From positions 28,468 to 92,467 of the forward strand of contig CAZBRS010000018.1 in NCBI GenBank assembly GCA_964494475.1: DNA of 64,000 nt, read 5' to 3'. The notes below the pieces were generated by a model. The model did no database searches, was not told the DNA's origin, and worked only from the letters and a program-made list of their open reading frames with translations. Made by a program: the position numbers and the translations under genes. The DNA is from CAZBRS01 sp964494475 (GTDB lineage: Bacteria; Myxococcota_A; UBA9042; CAZBRS01). This document shows positions 33,001 to 40,011 of the stretch, one piece after another (within the stretch, counting starts at the first letter, position 1; each line of letters begins with the position of its first letter).

Positions 33001-34613
33001 AGCCGGCCCTGCTCTTCCACCGGGGCGTGCTCTACGACGGCGTGCAGGTGCGCGTGCGCGGCCAGTCGTCGCGCGGCTGGCCCAAGAAGCACTGGAACTT
33101 CTCGTTGCCGCAGGGCCACGGCTTCGACGCCGAGGGGTACACGGCCAGCCCGGTCAGCGGGTTCAACCTGCAGAGCAGCTACGCCGACAAGAGCTACGTG
33201 CGCGAGATCCTGTCGTACGAGACGTTCCGCGACGCCGGCTGCCCCTCGAACGTCATGGCGCCCGTGCTCGTGGTCCAGAACGGGCAGTTCTTCGGCCTGT
33301 ACGGCTACCTCGAAGACCGCGATCCGACGAACCTCGAGCGCAACGGGCTCGACCCCGAGGGGGGGCTCTACAAGGCGTTCGGGAGCCAGTGCGAGGCGCG
33401 GCCCCTGCACGAGCTGCCCGGCCCCTGGGAGAAGGAGGAGCCCGACGACGGCGACTTCACGGAGTTGTTCGACCTCCTGACCGGCGTCGACGCGCTCACC
33501 GGCCCGGACCGGCGCGACTTCCTGTTCGACCACGTCGACCTGCCGGCCATGCTCAGCTACCACGCCGCCTCGGTGCTCATCCACAACAACGACCAGGTCG
33601 CCAAGAACTACTTCCTCTACCGCGACACGAAGGGCACGGGCCGCTGGTCCATGCAGGCCTGGGACATGGACCTGACGTTCGGCCGCAGCTACCAGGGCAC
33701 GGTGCTGAACGACGAGATCTTCGCCGAGGTCGACGGGGTGGCCGGGCGCCCCAACGTCTCGCCCAGCCATCCGCTCTTCGGCGACAGCGAGCACCAGAAG
33801 TGGGACTACCTGTGGAACCGGCTGACCGACGCGCTGCTCGAGGAGCCCGAGATCCGGCAGATGTACTACCGGCGCCTGCGTACGCTCCTGGACGAGCTGC
33901 TGGTCGAGGGGCGGTACGAGGCGCGCATCGACGAGCTGGCCGCCCTGGTGGCCGACGAGGCCGAGGCCGATCGTCAGCTGTGGGGCTGGTACGGCGCCGA
34001 CGAGCCGCCGGCCCTGGCCGTCAGCCGGCTGAAGACCGAGTACCTCGCGCGGCGGCGGGTCCACCTGTTCGAGACCCACCGGGTCGAGGGCGAGATCCCG
34101 GCGGCGCAGTCGCCAAACCCGGTCGTGGTGATCAACGAGATCATGTACAACCCCTACGTCGACCCGCTGGATCCCACGGCCGCCGGCGACGAGCTCGAGT
34201 TCCTCGAGCTCTACAACCCCTCGGCGGTCGAGGCGGTCGATCTGTCGGGCTGGGTCGTGACCGGCGTGGGCCTCACGCTCCCGGCCGGCTCCGTCATCCT
34301 GCCCGCCCGCTACCTGCTCGTGGTGCGAAACGACGTGGCCTTCCGCCAGGCCTACGGCGTTGGCCATTACGTCGCCGCCGAGTACGACGGCAAGCTCGAC
34401 GGCGGGGGTGAGCGCGTGACCCTGGTGAACCGCGCGGGCCTGGTCATCGACGACGTGACCTACGACGACGCCGCGCCGTGGCCCACGACCCCCGACGGCA
34501 AGGGCCCGTCGCTCGAGCTGCTGGACGTCGCCATGAACAACGCCCTGCCGAGCGCCTGGAGGCCGAGCAAGGCCCCCGGCGGCACCCCCGGCGCCCCGAA
34601 CGGCGCGCCGTAG
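30012..34613 (+). CDS. Giant lipoprotein: Asp/Ala repeats, PA14-like, two PASTA, two lamin-tail domains and CotH-like domain
   Basis: This 1533-residue protein starts with a signal peptide and lipobox TLLAAC. Residues about 50-173 are a tandem linker built from units like GHDAAPD and LHEVAPE. Then follow a PA14-like beta domain (about 313-463), an FN3-like stretch, two PASTA repeats (about 567-700: VPDLVGLERSLAEA and VPDVVGLTAAEASG), a lamin-tail domain (about 703-862: ITELLYHP...EEFVELYNP), a CotH-like kinase-fold domain (about 973-1356: VRVRGQSSRGWPKKHWNF, later MQAWDMDLTFGR) and a second lamin-tail domain (1370-1533). CotH of Bacillus phosphorylates spore-coat protein; the WDMDLTF Asp pair fits that fold. 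PASTA domains often bind cell-wall material. It is probably a surface protein; the linker extends it away from the membrane. Confidence 0.85.
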   Translation: MPRSVVLVARFFGLLAATTLLAACQGHRATTGEPDADARVEDATCGASDCHDAAPDAHDAAPDGHDAAPDGHDAAPDLHDAAPDGHDAAPEIEDATPEGHDATPETAPDTADAAPEGHDAAPDLHEVAPEIDDAAPDLHEVAPDLHEVAPEIEDATPEDHDAEVESADAEVEALDAEGEAPDVAVDDCPEDPDKVAPGLCGCGAVDTPNCAEILPPNPDPPGWQDPPHATGPTSLAMTVEPLSDPSGVEVYFACVAGPCHDSGWQDGDTYEDTGLAPDHACAYRVRARDKSPNQNETAWSPEALATTERDPGYAAGLEARFFELAGDATTLPDFAGWPADVARLDPVLDYSASPWPWPGLGSAFAAGVASRHAGFLRVSAAGVVTLALGGDGLARLWLDGEPLLDLPAADPGALGASASRSLEVGYHALRVDFLSTATPASLMLSWRGPESTPDVVPSTALYHADPPDTQPPAPSPLAFEIPPTVTGPASLTMTAVAATDAAGVQVAFLCVQGGGPSSGWQADRRYEAIGLQPGTVYGYRVVARDVGMNDNTGLPSAVGFATTDTYVPDLVGLERSLAEAALADAALVPGDVSNAHSATVPAGRVIEQSPVVGEVLPAGATVSFVVSQGPELVEVPDVVGLTAAEASGALAAAGLAVGPVTFAASCTEAPGSVLSQQPQAGGTAPKGGAVSLVVSRGPEQVVITELLYHPVKDDVLHEEFVELYNPCAHPVNLEGWQVLGLGPFTFGAGASIEAGGYVVLAEDADAFLAAYGFEPDAVVAGASLANSGERVAVTTAAGLVVDTVTYDDVAPWPVTPDGLGPSLEVVDPSEDNATPRNWHACVAAAGSTPRAVNSVDAEGLPPWLSEVRHGTPEVGAPIEVTALVEDATTVTLTYVLDWGTPASLALQDDGQSADGEAGDGVFGAVLPGQAVGTLVRYRLDAVGPTGSMGYPRDDDTVIYTGTYLAPPVETDLDVFHWLLDPVDYADALAHYWTNETEPALLFHRGVLYDGVQVRVRGQSSRGWPKKHWNFSLPQGHGFDAEGYTASPVSGFNLQSSYADKSYVREILSYETFRDAGCPSNVMAPVLVVQNGQFFGLYGYLEDRDPTNLERNGLDPEGGLYKAFGSQCEARPLHELPGPWEKEEPDDGDFTELFDLLTGVDALTGPDRRDFLFDHVDLPAMLSYHAASVLIHNNDQVAKNYFLYRDTKGTGRWSMQAWDMDLTFGRSYQGTVLNDEIFAEVDGVAGRPNVSPSHPLFGDSEHQKWDYLWNRLTDALLEEPEIRQMYYRRLRTLLDELLVEGRYEARIDELAALVADEAEADRQLWGWYGADEPPALAVSRLKTEYLARRRVHLFETHRVEGEIPAAQSPNPVVVINEIMYNPYVDPLDPTAAGDELEFLELYNPSAVEAVDLSGWVVTGVGLTLPAGSVILPARYLLVVRNDVAFRQAYGVGHYVAAEYDGKLDGGGERVTLVNRAGLVIDDVTYDDAAPWPTTPDGKGPSLELLDVAMNNALPSAWRPSKAPGGTPGAPNGAP
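30160..30520 (+). repeat. In-frame degenerate tandem repeats coding the Asp/Ala/Pro linker
   Basis: Units of 15-21 bases such as GGTCATGACGCGGCGCCCGA recur about 18 times with small changes, coding GHDAAPD, LHDAAPD and LHEVAPE. Length is always a multiple of three, so repeat-number change would lengthen or shorten the spacer without breaking the protein. Confidence 0.85.
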
Positions 34614-34647
34614 GTACGGTCCTTGCCGTTCTGCAGCGACCGCCGCT

Positions 34648-36408
34648 CTACAGGCACGAGTCCTGCGCGCGGAGGTGCGGCACGAACCCGGCGGGCAGCG
34701 CGGGCACCGACGAGATCGAGAAGCGATCGGGCGCGAGCAGCGCCTTGGTCTTGTACTGGACGTCGACGTAGGTGACCAGGTTCGGTGCGGGGGGCACGGG
34801 CAGCAGGGCCCACCAGACCCCGGCGAAGACCCCGGTGCCCTTGTCCAGCTCGTTGCTGCCCCACAGGAAGGCGTCGTCGGTCGACCACCAGAAGCGCACC
34901 TCCTCGACCTGGAGCGCCGAGCCGCCGCCATCGACCGTGGCCGTGACCAGCACGCCGCCGCCCTGCGCCTGCACCACGACGACGGGCGCCGCCGGGACGT
35001 AGGCGAAGCTGGCGTCGCTGGTCAGCCAGTGCCGCAGCCACATGCGCTGGCCGCCCCGGGCGCGCAGGTCGGCGCGCTCGGCGATGGTGTCGGCGCTCTC
35101 GCCGCCCGTGAGGGCATAGCAGCCGTGGTCGAAGTTGGCGGCCAGCGACGTGCGGGTGGTCGCTCCGGTGATGGCGTTGAGGGTGGGCACGTGGGCGTTC
35201 AGCGGGAAGAACTCGTCGCTCGTGCCGTTCACCATCAGGACGGGGGTCTTGGTCGCCGCCACCACCACGGCGGGGTCGAGCCAGGCCAGCAGCGTGGCCC
35301 ACTCGGGGCTCGCGGCCGACAGCCCGGCGGCCTGCAGCAGGTCGTTCTGCCAGGCGTCGGGCGACTGGACGGCGAGGTCCCATCGGCCGCAGGCGCTCAA
35401 GGGAACGGCGGCCTTCACGCGGTCGTCGGCGCCCGAGACCACCAGCGTGGCCACGCCGCCCGCCGAGAAGCCCGTCATGCCCAAGCGCGAGGCGTCGACG
35501 TCGGGGCGGGTCGTCAGGCAAGTGAGGCCGCGCATGGCCGCGACCGGGTGGCCCCAGAACCACGTGCCGCGCACGTCGGGGAGGGTGTCGAACAGGTGGT
35601 AGCCGTTGTCGGACCCCGCCGGGAGCCCCTCGGAGACCGCGCACCCTTCGACGCCCGAGCCGCCCCCCGGGCCCGTGTAGGCGAGCACGGCCATCCCCAG
35701 CAGCGCGGCCGGCCCCGTGGCGCCCTCTTCCCTGGTGCAGCCCCCCAGGCCGTGGGCGTGGATGACGCCCGGTAACGTGGACGTGCCCGACGGGCGCGCG
35801 AAGAAGCCGCGGATGGTGACGGGCTGCAGGACACCGTCGACGGCCTCCCACGAGACGTAGCTCACGTCCCACACGTCCAGCAGCGTCGCGTCCTTGAGCG
35901 CCATGCGCTGGTTCGTGAACGTGCACTGGGCGGTCGAGGCGTCGCGGATGGCGGCCTGGTCGAACAGCGGCACGCAGCCGCTCGTGCCCAGGGTGAACGT
36001 CCCCTCCGGACAGAGGGCGTCCCCCCCCTCGTCGGTCGCGGCGCCCGGATCCTCCGCGAGGTCGGCGGTCGCCTCCGGGGTGGCCTCGTCGGGCGCCCCC
36101 GCGTCGGGGGTGGCTTCGTCGGGTTGGCCGGGATCCGGGGTGGCGTCGGTCGCGGGGCCCGGATCCTCCGCGAGGTCGGCGGTCGCCTCCGGGGTGGCCT
36201 CGTCGGGTTGGCCGGGATCCGGGGCGGCGTCGGTCGCGGGGCCCGGATCCTTCGTGAGGTCGGCGGTCGCCTCCGGGGTCCCCACCTCGAGGTGATCTGC
36301 GTCCGGGCCGGCGTCCTGGCCGTTCGTCGCGTCGCTGGAGCCTCCGTGGCATCCCGCGAGCAGCACGCACCCCGTGAGCAACGCCAGCCACGATCGCGAT
36401 CTGCGCAT
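34648..36408 (-). CDS. Alpha/beta-hydrolase lipoprotein (acetyl-xylan-esterase-like)
   Basis: This 586-residue protein has a signal peptide and lipobox VLLAGC, then a linker with three repeats of the form ATADLAEDPGPATDA...PDPGQPDEATPE (about 30-135), then an alpha/beta-hydrolase domain. The nucleophile elbow is GFSAGG. Later, an Asp in NGTSDEFFPLNAH and a His in NFDHGCYAL can complete the triad. Upstream GVIHAHGLGG gives the oxyanion side. The domain looks like the AXE1/CocE-like esterases that act on sugar esters or peptides. A beta-sandwich end of about 120 residues follows. It ends 34 bases from the convergent CotH-domain gene. Start at ATG 36408, chosen because the signal peptide begins there. 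Confidence 0.8.
   Translation of the reverse strand: MRRSRSWLALLTGCVLLAGCHGGSSDATNGQDAGPDADHLEVGTPEATADLTKDPGPATDAAPDPGQPDEATPEATADLAEDPGPATDATPDPGQPDEATPDAGAPDEATPEATADLAEDPGAATDEGGDALCPEGTFTLGTSGCVPLFDQAAIRDASTAQCTFTNQRMALKDATLLDVWDVSYVSWEAVDGVLQPVTIRGFFARPSGTSTLPGVIHAHGLGGCTREEGATGPAALLGMAVLAYTGPGGGSGVEGCAVSEGLPAGSDNGYHLFDTLPDVRGTWFWGHPVAAMRGLTCLTTRPDVDASRLGMTGFSAGGVATLVVSGADDRVKAAVPLSACGRWDLAVQSPDAWQNDLLQAAGLSAASPEWATLLAWLDPAVVVAATKTPVLMVNGTSDEFFPLNAHVPTLNAITGATTRTSLAANFDHGCYALTGGESADTIAERADLRARGGQRMWLRHWLTSDASFAYVPAAPVVVVQAQGGGVLVTATVDGGGSALQVEEVRFWWSTDDAFLWGSNELDKGTGVFAGVWWALLPVPPAPNLVTYVDVQYKTKALLAPDRFSISSVPALPAGFVPHLRAQDSCL
36040..36290 (-). repeat. In-frame repeats in the esterase lipoprotein linker
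   Basis: A unit of about 72-75 bases coding EATADLAEDPGPATDATPDP is present about three times with small variations (one unit carries an added PDAGAPDEAT insert). These give a flexible acidic/Pro spacer between the lipid anchor and hydrolase domain. Confidence 0.75.
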
Positions 36409-36497
36409 GGGGAACCTCCGAGCCGTGCTCGAACGCCGGGGCCGCGCGGCACCCGTCCATCTGGTAATGACCGAGCGCTCGCTCCGGGTCAAGCACG

Positions 36498-36806
36498 ATG
36501 CTCCAGGACCTCCGAGAGGCCGTCCTGTACGTCCGGGCCGACAACCCGAGCGCCGCCCGGGCTACCGCGGCGCGCATCCGACAGGGCCTCGAGCGGTTGC
36601 CGCACTTCCCCGTGAGTAGCCGCGTCGTTCCCGAGCTCGCCGAGGCGGGCTATCGCGAGATCGTCGGCGCGACCCGACGTAGTCGACCGCCCCTCCAGGC
36701 GGAAATCGAAATCGGGCCGATCCGATCGCTTCGGGAAGTGGCGGACAAGCGCGTCCGACGCGCTCAGAACCGGTTGGACGTTTGGACTTGGTGGAGGGAA
36801 AGCTGA
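36498..36806 (+). pseudogene. Degenerate RelE/ParE-type toxin fragment
   Basis: The first 60 residues (LREAVLYVRADNPSAARATA, then GLERLPHFPVSSRVVPELAE, then YREIVGA) match the ParE/RelE fold. At that point family proteins continue with a YRVIYRV-type strand and end HGRR-like; here the frame continues TRRSRPPLQAEIEIGPIR with no such strand, so a frameshift or decay is likely. The start is also unclear: no ribosome binding site is seen and the usual first helix is short. No antitoxin gene stands in front of it. I read it as the remains of a toxin-antitoxin unit. Confidence 0.55.
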
Positions 36807-36814
36807 GCACAGCA

Positions 36815-36861
36815 GGAAGCCTCCGCACAAAACATGAATGATATCTACGGCAGAGGCTTCC
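36815..36861. terminator. Inverted repeat between convergent toxin fragment and HigA-like gene
   Basis: GGAAGCCTC (36815-36823) and GAGGCTTCC (36853-36861) pair perfectly over nine bases with a 29-base loop. It lies between two convergent genes and could stop both transcripts, but no T-tract is present. Confidence 0.4.
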
Positions 36862-36879
36862 GCGGACCGCGTCAGCCTA

Positions 36880-37164
36880 TCAGGCCGCTAGTCTCAGACT
36901 CACGCGCATCCCCGCTCGGGTCGCGAGCGTGATCAGCATTTCCAGGCTGAACTTCTCCCACTTGCCTCGCACGAGGTCAGAGACCCTGGACTGGCTCACG
37001 CCGAAGATGCCCGCCGCCGCGGATTGCGTCAGGCTCTTCTTCTGGATGAATTTGCGCAAGTCGCTCATCAGGTCGGATCGCATTTGCAGGATCGCCGCCT
37101 CGTCCGCAGAGAACCCGAGATCGAGGAACACGTTCCCCGAAGATTCGACGATGGGTGCGTCCAT
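36880..37164 (-). CDS. XRE-family HTH antitoxin (HigA-like)
   Basis: This 94-residue DNA-binding protein has an XRE helix-turn-helix: SDLRKFIQKKSLTQSAAAGI, then FGVSQSRVSDLVRGK (recognition helix), then EMLITLATRAGMRV. It belongs to the short HigA group that follows a HigB/Gp49-like toxin. It would neutralise the toxin coded four bases upstream on the same strand and repress the shared promoter, which holds a matching palindrome at 37494-37509. Its order, toxin first and antitoxin second, is typical for higBA. Confidence 0.85.
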   Translation of the reverse strand: MDAPIVESSGNVFLDLGFSADEAAILQMRSDLMSDLRKFIQKKSLTQSAAAGIFGVSQSRVSDLVRGKWEKFSLEMLITLATRAGMRVSLRLAA

Positions 37165-37168
37165 GTTG

Positions 37169-37483
37169 TCAACCTCCCAATTCCCGATACCGTTTCCGAG
37201 CCAACTCGATGTCCTTCATGCTCGTCTTCCGGGTCTTCTTCTGAAACGAATGCAGTACGTAGACGGCATCGGACAGCCTGACAACGTAAAGAACCCGCCA
37301 CTCACCCAGGACGTGGATTCGAATCTCGCTGACTCCCGCGCCAACGGTCTGCACGGTCTTCCAGTCAGTAGGTTCGAGCCCAGCCTGCACAGCTCGCAAC
37401 TCGAAGCCGGCCGCACGGCGCGCCTCCATCGGGAAATCGCGGAGGTCGTCCAGACTGGAGCCTACGAACTTCAGCGGCTTCAT
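37169..37483 (-). CDS. RelE/HigB-type toxin (phage Gp49-like)
   Basis: This 104-residue protein shows the Gp49/HigB pattern: LKFVGSSLDDLRDFPMEARR at the start, IRIHVLGEWRVLYVVRL in the middle and HSFQKKTRKTSMKDIELARK at the end. The family cuts mRNA at the ribosome. I start it at the ATG at 37483, since the other in-frame ATG at 37492 lies within the perfect -10 TATAAT; transcription would start about at 37483, so the mRNA is leaderless. It forms a pair with the HTH antitoxin four bases downstream. Confidence 0.85.
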   Translation of the reverse strand: MKPLKFVGSSLDDLRDFPMEARRAAGFELRAVQAGLEPTDWKTVQTVGAGVSEIRIHVLGEWRVLYVVRLSDAVYVLHSFQKKTRKTSMKDIELARKRYRELGG

Positions 37484-37490
37484 GAACTGC

Positions 37491-37518
37491 ATTATACAAG
37501 TACTTATATTGGAGTCAA
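37491..37518 (-). promoter_or_regulatory. Consensus promoter and palindromic operator of the HigBA-like pair
   Basis: Read on the minus strand: TTGACT (37518-37513), 16-base spacer, TATAAT (37496-37491). Inside the spacer is the perfect palindrome AAGTACTT (37498-37505), extended to ATA...TAT at 37494-37509, a fit site for autorepression by the antitoxin. The -10 is seven bases from the ATG at 37483. Confidence 0.75.
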
Positions 37519-37680
37519 GCTCTCAGCTGTGGTCGCCGACTTGTGCCGAGGACTCGTGCACGGAAGTCCAGGTTGCGCTGGTGATCAGCAGCGCTGTTGA
37601 CCGCCCGCTCGCGGCAAAGCGCTCGACGTCCTTTTCGGGACCGAGTCGAGTGGAGGACTCGTTGCTGAGGTCCAACTTCC

Positions 37681-38058
37681 TCATCGGACGCCGCCTCCCT
37701 TGCGCATCACCGCTTGATGTGCCGCACCCTTCGGCGTCAACCGATATCGCTGCCTGCTGCTCTTCGGCTTGTCCGGGATCGTCATCTCGACGAAGCCGGA
37801 CTCCAGCGCCGGCAACAGGTAGGCCGCGCGGAAGTAGTCCTCGTGGCGAAGCCCCAGGGCTCCTTGAATCTCTGTGCGTCGCATTTCGCCTTGGAGAACG
37901 AGGACCACGCGCTCCACTTCCCCGGTGACTTCCCCGGTGACTTCCCCGGTGACTTCCCCGGTGACTTCCCCGGTGGTCGCGGCCGGGCGTCGGACCGTCA
38001 AGCACTTCTGCGGAGCAGTCGGCGTCGCCACGTTGCGCTCGGCGCGGGGTCGTGGCAC
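37681..38058 (-). pseudogene. C-terminal remnant of a Fic/RecG-like ATP-binding family protein
   Basis: This 125-residue frame encodes TGEVTGEV repeats and then LQGEMRRTEIQGALGLRHED, YFRAAYLLPALESG, VEMTIPDKPKSSRQRYRL and TPKG. This is the winged-helix tail usually found at the end of much larger Fic or AlbA_2/RecG-like proteins. The catalytic front part is missing, and a GTG at 38058 is the only start. I read it as a fragment left after deletion, although a short transcript cannot be excluded. It lies between the toxin-antitoxin pair and a divergent small membrane-protein gene. Confidence 0.65.
37917..37976 (-). repeat. 12-bp tandem repeat (five copies) coding TGEV units
   Basis: CTTCCCCGGTGA occurs four times exactly and a fifth time with one change (last base G), contiguous. 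On the minus strand it codes TGEV repeats. The 12-base unit keeps the frame, so copy changes would only alter linker length. Confidence 0.9.
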
Positions 38059-38085
38059 AGTTCAGGCTCCCAAGAGGAGGGGCGC

Positions 38086-38637
38086 TTGTTCGACGGGCCG
38101 GAGTGGTTTTGGCCGAGGGTGGTGGCCGCGGTGGCGATCGTGGTGTGGGGGATCCGGCGCTACCGGTGGGCCCGACGTCGCATCATCAGCGTCCGCTTCA
38201 AGGAACTGGCCGACGCGCTGCATGGGACGGCGAAGGAAGGCATGTTCGCCTTGCGGATCTCGGCCGTCTACGAAGGACGCGCTCTCCGACTGCGCCTGCC
38301 CATGCCGTGGGATTGGTACTCCCGTCGCGATATCGTCATCGAATTCGGCGTATCTGCTCATCTCAGGGGCAAGATCCGCCCGACCCACGCGCTGGACGAC
38401 GTCCGGCGGATGCACCCGAACGGCTCACCAGGGATGGACGCTGAGTCTATCGACTGGTTCGTGGGCGCTGGGATGGGCCCGCTCGTGTTCCGCGGGGGCA
38501 AGGCTCGGGTGGCGTATCACTGGGACTGGCGGGACGACGGTGTCCAGCGCGAGGCGTTGAAACTGGAACTGATCCTCCTGTCGAGCTTGATCGACTCCGT
38601 TGATCCGGGCGGACCTATCGGGAGAGCCACCACGTGA
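38086..38637 (+). CDS. Small membrane protein of unknown function (TTG start)
   Basis: This 183-residue protein starts at TTG (38086), which is preceded by a near-perfect AAGAGGAGG ribosome binding site six bases away; no in-frame ATG precedes it in a sensible place. An N-terminal membrane segment (WPRVVAAVAIVVWGI, about residues 8-24) is followed by a soluble domain with strands such as MFALRISAVYEGRALRLRL and IVIEFGVSAH. I do not recognise the family. It converges on, and overlaps by 23 bases, the gene for an Ala-rich possible effector, so an immunity role is thinkable but unproved. Confidence 0.6.
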   Translation: MFDGPEWFWPRVVAAVAIVVWGIRRYRWARRRIISVRFKELADALHGTAKEGMFALRISAVYEGRALRLRLPMPWDWYSRRDIVIEFGVSAHLRGKIRPTHALDDVRRMHPNGSPGMDAESIDWFVGAGMGPLVFRGGKARVAYHWDWRDDGVQREALKLELILLSSLIDSVDPGGPIGRATT

Positions 38638-39712
38638 CGGCGTCGGCGAATTCGGCCAGCCCGCCGGTGATGCCTTTTTCGGCCCAATAGTCGCCGGCCT
38701 CGCTGGCGGTCTTCATGACCTTGCCGTACTCGCCCGCCTTGCTGCGCTCGTGGACCGCATCCATGCCCCGCGTGTCGCCCGTGACCACGCCCTCCCCGAT
38801 GGCCGACAGCGCCGCCGCGCCGCCGCGATAGACCTGGCTCAACTTGTAGTCCTCGGGCACGAGCGCGTCGGCCACACCCACCGCCGGGTGCGCCATGACG
38901 AGCGCGCCTCCCCCTCCGGCCAGCGCGGCGTTGGCAGCCCTACCCCCCGTCGTGGTATTGGGCGAGTCCTGGTGGGCGGCCACCGTGTCCATGGCCGCGC
39001 CGACCGCCATCAACCCGTTGACGAACGCCTTGCTGGACACGACCCTCCCCGCGGCAAGGAGTCCGCGGCCCACCTGGCTGGCCTGGAGCGAGGCCTCCAG
39101 CGCGGCGGCGGCCCCGCCCAGCCTGGCCATGGCAGCACCTCTCGCTCCGGCCTTGGCTCGCTCGTACTTCCTGAGGAGTTGGTTCGCGTCCGCGACCGAC
39201 GCGTGCACCGTTGCGCCCTCCGCCGCGGCCACTTCTAACGCCGTGCGGGCTTCGGCGAGTTTGGCGGTCGCCTTTGCGCCGCCGCCGTTCTTCAACTGGC
39301 TCTCGACGGACCGCAGGTTCCGACGCATGAGGCGCAGGTCGTGCGTCATTCGAGCGTCCGTATCGAGGGTGGCGCGCGCCGCGGCCTGGTGCTTCGCGAA
39401 GTCCGCGGCCTCCTTCACCTCGGGGGCTGCCTCCTTCAGTCCTTCCCCGACCGCATGGGCCTTGTGCGCCGCATGCGCCGCATGCTCGGCGTAGCCGCCA
39501 TCCTGGTGCTCGCCGCCGCCGAGTCCTGCCGGACCTGTCGTTTCACCGTGCCGCGTCGGTGCCACGATCGCCTGCTGCGCCTTGAGCCCGGGAGTGCGTT
39601 TCAAGACCGCGAGCGTCCCTCCCTGCCCGCCGGCCGGTGCTGGCGTCGGCGCCCCGCGACGCTCCTCATTCTGTTGTTCCGTCGACGCCCTGGCCTCGGG
39701 ATTGTGCGCCAT
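38615..39712 (-). CDS. Ala/Gly-rich protein, possible secreted effector
   Basis: This 365-residue protein starts MAHNPEARASTEQQNEER with GAGGT before the ATG at 39712. It has a His/Ala stretch (AEHAAHAAHKAHAVGEG, about 75-90), a helical central part rich in Ala and Lys (about 90-200) and a C-terminal half with hydrophobic Gly/Ala helices (GGRAANAALAGGGGALVMAH, then AVGVADAL) that could enter a membrane. No signal peptide is present. The build resembles pore-forming or contractile-injection-system cargo proteins, but no domain is certain. A longer frame reaching 39901 would run into the tRNA and is rejected. Confidence 0.6.
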   Translation of the reverse strand: MAHNPEARASTEQQNEERRGAPTPAPAGGQGGTLAVLKRTPGLKAQQAIVAPTRHGETTGPAGLGGGEHQDGGYAEHAAHAAHKAHAVGEGLKEAAPEVKEAADFAKHQAAARATLDTDARMTHDLRLMRRNLRSVESQLKNGGGAKATAKLAEARTALEVAAAEGATVHASVADANQLLRKYERAKAGARGAAMARLGGAAAALEASLQASQVGRGLLAAGRVVSSKAFVNGLMAVGAAMDTVAAHQDSPNTTTGGRAANAALAGGGGALVMAHPAVGVADALVPEDYKLSQVYRGGAAALSAIGEGVVTGDTRGMDAVHERSKAGEYGKVMKTASEAGDYWAEKGITGGLAEFADAVTWWLSR

Positions 39713-39811
39713 AGCGACCTCAGCGAAAGGGTGCGTATCTGGCAATCTACGGGATTGAACCCGGAGGATCAACTTTGACTGTGACCTGGGATCGGAGTAG
39801 CCGAAGAAACT

Positions 39812-39839
39812 AAAAAGCCCCCGGTTACCCGGAGGCTTT
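39812..39839 (-). terminator. Rho-independent terminator after tRNA-Ala
   Basis: On the minus strand GCCTCCGGG and CCGGGGGC form a stem with loop TAA, followed by TTTTT. It begins two bases after the tRNA 3' CCA. Confidence 0.85.
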
Positions 39840-39840
39840 C

Positions 39841-39916
39841 TGGTGGAGATGAAGGGATTCGAACCCTCGGCCTCTGCCTTGCGAAGGCAGCGCTCTCCCA
39901 ACTGAGCTACATCCCC
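39841..39916 (-). tRNA. tRNA-Ala (anticodon CGC)
   Basis: A 76-base cloverleaf is visible: acceptor GGGGATG/CATCTCC with the G3-U70 wobble that marks alanine tRNAs, D-arm AGCTCAGTTGGGAGAGC, anticodon stem CTGCC/GGCAG around TTCGCAA (anticodon CGC, reading GCG), and T-loop GGTTCGAATC. The 3' CCA is encoded (39841-39843). It is followed by a strong terminator. Confidence 0.97.
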
Positions 39917-40011
39917 ACACGACGGAGGCGGTGTCTACCATCCGGGCGGGGCGGGGGTCAACTGAAAACGTGAGGCGGGGACTGCGGGCCTGCCCGGTGG
40001 CGTGGCGCCGC

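Noticed and set aside
39713..39901. N-terminal extension of the Ala-rich protein
   Set aside because: It would code through the tRNA-Ala gene and its terminator; a good ribosome binding site stands before ATG 39712.
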